Positions 20,624 to 23,536 of a stretch of 23,536 nt of DNA are shown piece after piece. The notes beneath the pieces are model-generated. The model was not told the DNA's origin. It did no database searches and saw only the letters and a list, made by a program, of their open reading frames with translations. The DNA lies in the NCBI GenBank assembly GCA_964464635.1, contig CAYXGT010000046.1, positions 1 through 23,536 on the forward strand, read 5' to 3'. Numbering within the stretch: position 1 is the first letter of the stretch; each line of letters starts with the position of its first letter. A program made the position numbers and the translations under genes. Source of the stretch: CAYLMG01 sp964464635. Lineage in GTDB: Bacteria > Planctomycetota > Phycisphaerae > Sedimentisphaerales > Anaerobacaceae.

Positions 20624-22321
20624 TTACGCAGACTGAATGCTGTGTATATTATCAGCTTTTTGCTGTCTGGACAATACCTCTGCACTAATTGCACGGCGGA
20701 CAGCACGGCAGTTTAATACGCCGAGGAGCCTGGCGGCGGCGTCACCGGATAAAACGGGAAGATGCTCGATATCAAGCTGTCTTGCTTTTGCGAGAGCATC
20801 GGAGAGATTCGTCTCAGGCGCAACGTGGTCGATAATCGGCTCGATGATATCGAGAGCAACCAGCCAGTCGTTCACCTCCTGAGTGGCAAAAGTGGTTCTG
20901 ATACCGTCGAGAGTAATGGCCCCGAGGAGCCTGTTATCGGAGTCAATAACCGGATAATAAAAGCTGTCGGTATTGCTGACTATTTTAATGACTTCGCTCA
21001 AAGATAATCCCGGTGCGATGACGGGCATTTTGGTGTCCATCACGTCACTGACCTTATGTGTTTTTATAAGGTCATCCTCGGTAATATTGAGGCCTGCCTC
21101 GCCGGCTTTTTTAACAGAAGCTCTTACAAAGACAGGGCCGATGAGCTGAAGTGTAAAAATACCAATGATTATTACGGATAACATCAGGTCTCTGATTTCG
21201 CCCTCGAAACGCTGGCTTGCCATAATGAGCAAGGCGACGGCGATAGTGCCCTGCTGATAGAGACAGAAGCCGAGATACTTTTTTATCGTGGGGACGGCCT
21301 TAGAGTAAACGGCTCCCAGATACGAACCGGAAGTCTTGCCGACTACACTGGCAAGAATATATGCGGCTGCAAAAATGGCTATATGCGTGCTGAAGCCGGA
21401 AATATTCAGGCGCGAGCCGATGAGGACAAAAAACAAGACATAAACGGGCGGAGAAAATTTTCGAACAAGGTCGAAACTCTTAGAGCTTCTCTTGGGCTCG
21501 GTATTAACAAATGTCAGGCCGAAGGCCATCGAAGATAAAATCACATCGAGCTCGAGCGTTCTGGCCAAACCAATGGTCAGGATGATAGAGCTAACGGAAA
21601 AAATCAAAACAAGCTCATCATCATCTATCAGCTTAATAATAAAGCGGAGCAGCAGGCCGGCGATAAAACCGAGCAGCAGCGAACCGGACACATCGTAAAG
21701 GGACAATAAAGTCATTTTAAGAAAACCGGTCTGCTGATGGCCTATGAGAATTGCAGCAACAGGAACAGAACAAATATATAAAAACATAGCGAGTGCGTCA
21801 TCAAGCGCGACGATGGCTGTGAGCATAGAGGTTAGCGGGCCTCTTGCTTTATATTCCCAGAGGACATTAACGGTCGAGGCCGGGTCTGTGGCGGAACAAA
21901 TTGCGCCGAAAACAAGTGCAATAGCCAGAGCGATGTGCCACTGGAAAAAGAAAGAGGCTGCGAGAAAGGAAAGTAAAACGACGAGCAAAAAGGCTGTCAG
22001 TCCTTCAAAGAGCAAAATCCAGAAAACCTGCTTTCCAAAGCGTGTGAAGATATCCCTTTTAAGCTCTCCGCCGATAAGAAAACCGATTATGCCCAGAGCA
22101 AAGGCGTTGAAAGGCTCAAAAGTGTTGACAACAGACGGATTTATGATTTTTAAGACAGGACCTAAAAGGATTCCAATCGTAACATAGCCGACAACCTGCG
22201 GGATGTGGAACCTGCGAAAGATTCTGGCACCGGCAGTACCGCCGAAAATTGCGATGCCTATAAGCAGAATAAGATTCAGATGCCCGCTTTGCGATACGAT
22301 TGAAGTCAAAAGCTCGTTCAT
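20624..22321 (-). CDS. CPA-type cation/proton antiporter with CBS pair
   Basis: First gene of the long minus-strand run and clearly a tandem paralogue of the next gene. The 565 residues contain about 12-13 membrane segments followed by two CBS domains (about 428-550; VSDVMDTKMPVIAPGL, YYPVIDSDNRLLGAITLDGI, EHLPVLSGDAAARLLGVLN). The exchanger core shows SATDPAST at 143-150 with D146 and ALDDALA with D174-D175, a normal arrangement for proton-coupled antiporters. CBS domains suggest control by ATP/AMP-type ligands or ionic strength. A promoter-like site lies about 85-110 bases upstream, in the divergent gap shared with the TlpA-like gene. Confidence 0.92.
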   Translation of the reverse strand: MNELLTSIVSQSGHLNLILLIGIAIFGGTAGARIFRRFHIPQVVGYVTIGILLGPVLKIINPSVVNTFEPFNAFALGIIGFLIGGELKRDIFTRFGKQVFWILLFEGLTAFLLVVLLSFLAASFFFQWHIALAIALVFGAICSATDPASTVNVLWEYKARGPLTSMLTAIVALDDALAMFLYICSVPVAAILIGHQQTGFLKMTLLSLYDVSGSLLLGFIAGLLLRFIIKLIDDDELVLIFSVSSIILTIGLARTLELDVILSSMAFGLTFVNTEPKRSSKSFDLVRKFSPPVYVLFFVLIGSRLNISGFSTHIAIFAAAYILASVVGKTSGSYLGAVYSKAVPTIKKYLGFCLYQQGTIAVALLIMASQRFEGEIRDLMLSVIIIGIFTLQLIGPVFVRASVKKAGEAGLNITEDDLIKTHKVSDVMDTKMPVIAPGLSLSEVIKIVSNTDSFYYPVIDSDNRLLGAITLDGIRTTFATQEVNDWLVALDIIEPIIDHVAPETNLSDALAKARQLDIEHLPVLSGDAAARLLGVLNCRAVRRAISAEVLSRQQKADNIHSIQSA

Positions 22322-22403
22322 CCTAATTCAACAAAAAAACAATAAAAAAAGACAGCTATGAACAGTTACAGGTTACGACCAAAACGAACAGGCCAAAAGG
22401 ATA

Positions 22404-22431
22404 ATGGTAATCTGCTGATTTGTTTTGTCAA
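22404..22431 (-). promoter_or_regulatory. Candidate promoter of the antiporter-rnpA-hem run
   Basis: On the minus strand there is a perfect -35 TTGACA (22426-22431), a 16-base spacer and -10 TACCAT (22404-22409, four of six matches). The leader would be about 75 bases, ending in a T-rich stretch before the ATG at 22321. It shares the divergent gap with the thioredoxin-lipoprotein gene. Confidence 0.4.
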
Positions 22432-22542
22432 CGTATTTTCGAGCTGACAGCGGATTAAAAAGTTCTTGAACTTATATTCTGGATTGATAAAATGCCGGTT
22501 TTTACGATTGTATATAATGAGCTAAATTCAGGGGAAAATGAA

Positions 22543-23289
22543 ATGTATCCTTTTGAAAAAACAAAACGGATGTGTCTGATACTCTTGCTGTTCGGAAGTT
22601 TGCTATTGGTTTGCCCTTTCGGCTGTGGCAAGAAAGAGGAGCCGGAGGCTGAAGCGACAACAAGCAGCCAGGCAGAAGAAACAGAGGATAATGAATCAAA
22701 GGAGCAGCAACAATCGAGCATAGAGCAGCAAGCCATCGAAACACAGAAAAGTGGTGCTGATGTGCCGGTTGAAAAGAGCAAAGCGGACAGCGGGTCAAAA
22801 TTAAAAATGAATGAGCTGCTCAAAGATGCATTTCAATGGAAGCTGCTGGCGGAGAACTGGTACGGTAAATGGGCCGGCGATTTTACCTTGACGGATATCA
22901 ACGGTAAAGTACACAAGCTGAGTGACTACAGGGGTAAGGATGTGATAGTTTTATCATGGGCGGTATGGTGCCCGGCGTGTAAAAGCCAGGTGTCAATTTT
23001 GAATGAGATTAGAGAGCAGATAGGCGAGGACAAGCTGGCGATACTGGGCGTATGCTATAACACTAATACAGGCAGAGATTCAATAGAGATGGTGAGGGAA
23101 TATTCGGCGCAGAACAAGATAGGCTTTCCGGTTTTTTACGCCGAACTGGACGCCTTACCAGCTCCGTTCAACGACAATTTATTTGTGCCGGCGAGCTACT
23201 TTATTGATTCGCGAGGCAATCTCAAGCTGGCAGTAGAGGATATCGTATCAATTCAGTATATCCAGAAGGTTCTGGAGGCCGGAAGGTAA
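22543..23289 (+). CDS. TlpA-like thioredoxin-fold lipoprotein
   Basis: A predicted exported thiol-disulfide oxidoreductase of 248 residues. An N-terminal signal (KTKRMCLILLLFGSLLLVCPFG) ends at a lipobox-like FGC28, so it is probably a lipoprotein. Then comes an acidic, Gln/Glu/Ser-rich linker (about 31-85) and a TlpA/AhpC-type thioredoxin domain (about 108-245). That domain has the redox motif WCPAC (C143, C146) and the cis-proline P216 in VPASYF. Such proteins reduce periplasmic disulfides, for example in cytochrome c maturation. I chose ATG 22543 over an upstream in-frame ATG at 22492 because CAGGGGA lies 8 bases before it and the signal peptide then starts normally. A TATAAT at 22513-22518 may be its -10, with no clear -35. 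The gene is divergent from the antiporter run. Confidence 0.9.
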   Translation: MYPFEKTKRMCLILLLFGSLLLVCPFGCGKKEEPEAEATTSSQAEETEDNESKEQQQSSIEQQAIETQKSGADVPVEKSKADSGSKLKMNELLKDAFQWKLLAENWYGKWAGDFTLTDINGKVHKLSDYRGKDVIVLSWAVWCPACKSQVSILNEIREQIGEDKLAILGVCYNTNTGRDSIEMVREYSAQNKIGFPVFYAELDALPAPFNDNLFVPASYFIDSRGNLKLAVEDIVSIQYIQKVLEAGR

Positions 23290-23382
23290 GGCTACAATAG
23301 TGATATTTTTTTCTGGACAGGGTCGGGATGATAGAGTAGAATACAGAGTTTGAAGATAATTTGATTTAGAGGTATTCGAAAA

Positions 23383-23536
23383 ATGGCACATAAAAAAGGA
23401 CAAGGCTCATCAAGAAACGGCAGAGACAGCAACCCGAAATACAGGGGCGTTAAGCTGTTCAGCGGCCAGAGTGCACAGGCAGGGGCGATTATCCTGAGGC
23501 AGTGCGGCACAAAGTTTTTCGCAGGCAAAAACGTGC
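23383..23536 (+). CDS. rpmA: Ribosomal protein L27 (5' part, cut by the window end)
   Basis: The first 51 codons are present. They begin MAHKKGQGSSRNGRDSNPKY and continue RGVKLFSGQSAQAGAIILRQ, the strongly conserved N-terminal tail of L27, which reaches toward the peptidyl-transferase centre. There is no N-terminal cleavage extension of the Firmicutes type. The ATG is about 10 bases after a TAGAGG sequence. In many genomes rpmA follows rplU (L21); here the preceding gene is the TlpA-like lipoprotein, 93 bases upstream. The rest of the gene lies beyond the window. Confidence 0.95.
   Translation, partial: MAHKKGQGSSRNGRDSNPKYRGVKLFSGQSAQAGAIILRQCGTKFFAGKNV

Noticed and set aside
22492..22542. 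Upstream in-frame ATG for the TlpA-like gene
   Set aside because: It would put 17 polar residues before the signal peptide and has no Shine-Dalgarno; ATG 22543 has CAGGGGA at proper spacing.

Overview
The window looks like a piece of an anaerobic bacterial chromosome. Three things suggest a planctomycete of the Phycisphaerae/Sedimentisphaerales type: the siroheme-dependent (Ahb) heme route, the style of the RNase P protein, FHA-GAF and paired exchanger genes, and gaps full of short degenerate repeats. This placement is inference, because no rRNA or other firm taxonomic marker lies in the window.

Layout. (1) 125-2103, minus strand: ahbD and a fused ahbA-ahbB, overlapping by 4 bases and driven by a near-leaderless promoter. 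Related intergenic repeat blocks flank them in opposite orientations. (2) 2104-2824: gene-free, with about three tandem copies of a 123-133 bp repeat. (3) 2825-8256, plus strand: a small unknown ORF, then a very large gene. That gene encodes a ROK sugar-kinase-like domain, a glycerol-1-phosphate-dehydrogenase-like domain and two SIS (sugar-phosphate isomerase) domains in one chain. A complete 1359 bp IS5-like element (3637-4995) with 15 bp perfect terminal inverted repeats and a CTAG target duplication splits it in the ROK domain. Removing the element plus one CTAG copy restores one open frame. (4) 8257-8943: no confident gene, probably decayed sequence and repeats. (5) 8944-10074, plus strand: asnA with its own promoter. 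(6) 10186-11058, minus strand: an FHA-GAF sensor protein with a good extended -10 promoter. (7) 11316-22321, minus strand: a tight run of genes in transcription order: two CPA-type cation/proton exchangers with CBS domains, rnpA, a mini MerR regulator, an MlaD-like MCE protein, hemA, hemC, a cobA-hemD fusion, ahbC and hemB, ending at a hairpin terminator. (8) 22543-23290, plus strand: a TlpA-like thioredoxin lipoprotein, then the start of rpmA (L27), cut by the window edge.

How the genes work together. HemA, HemB, HemC and HemD make uroporphyrinogen III from glutamyl-tRNA. The CobA half methylates it to precorrin-2, the siroheme precursor. AhbAB, AhbC and AhbD then convert siroheme to heme b without oxygen. 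Not in this window are glutamate-1-semialdehyde aminotransferase (hemL) and precorrin-2 dehydrogenase/ferrochelatase. The last Ahb steps (ahbD, ahbAB) are separated from the main hem operon by about 8 kb holding the disrupted multidomain gene and asnA.

The most unusual object is the ROK/G1PDH-like/SIS/SIS fusion and its in-frame interruption by a young insertion sequence.
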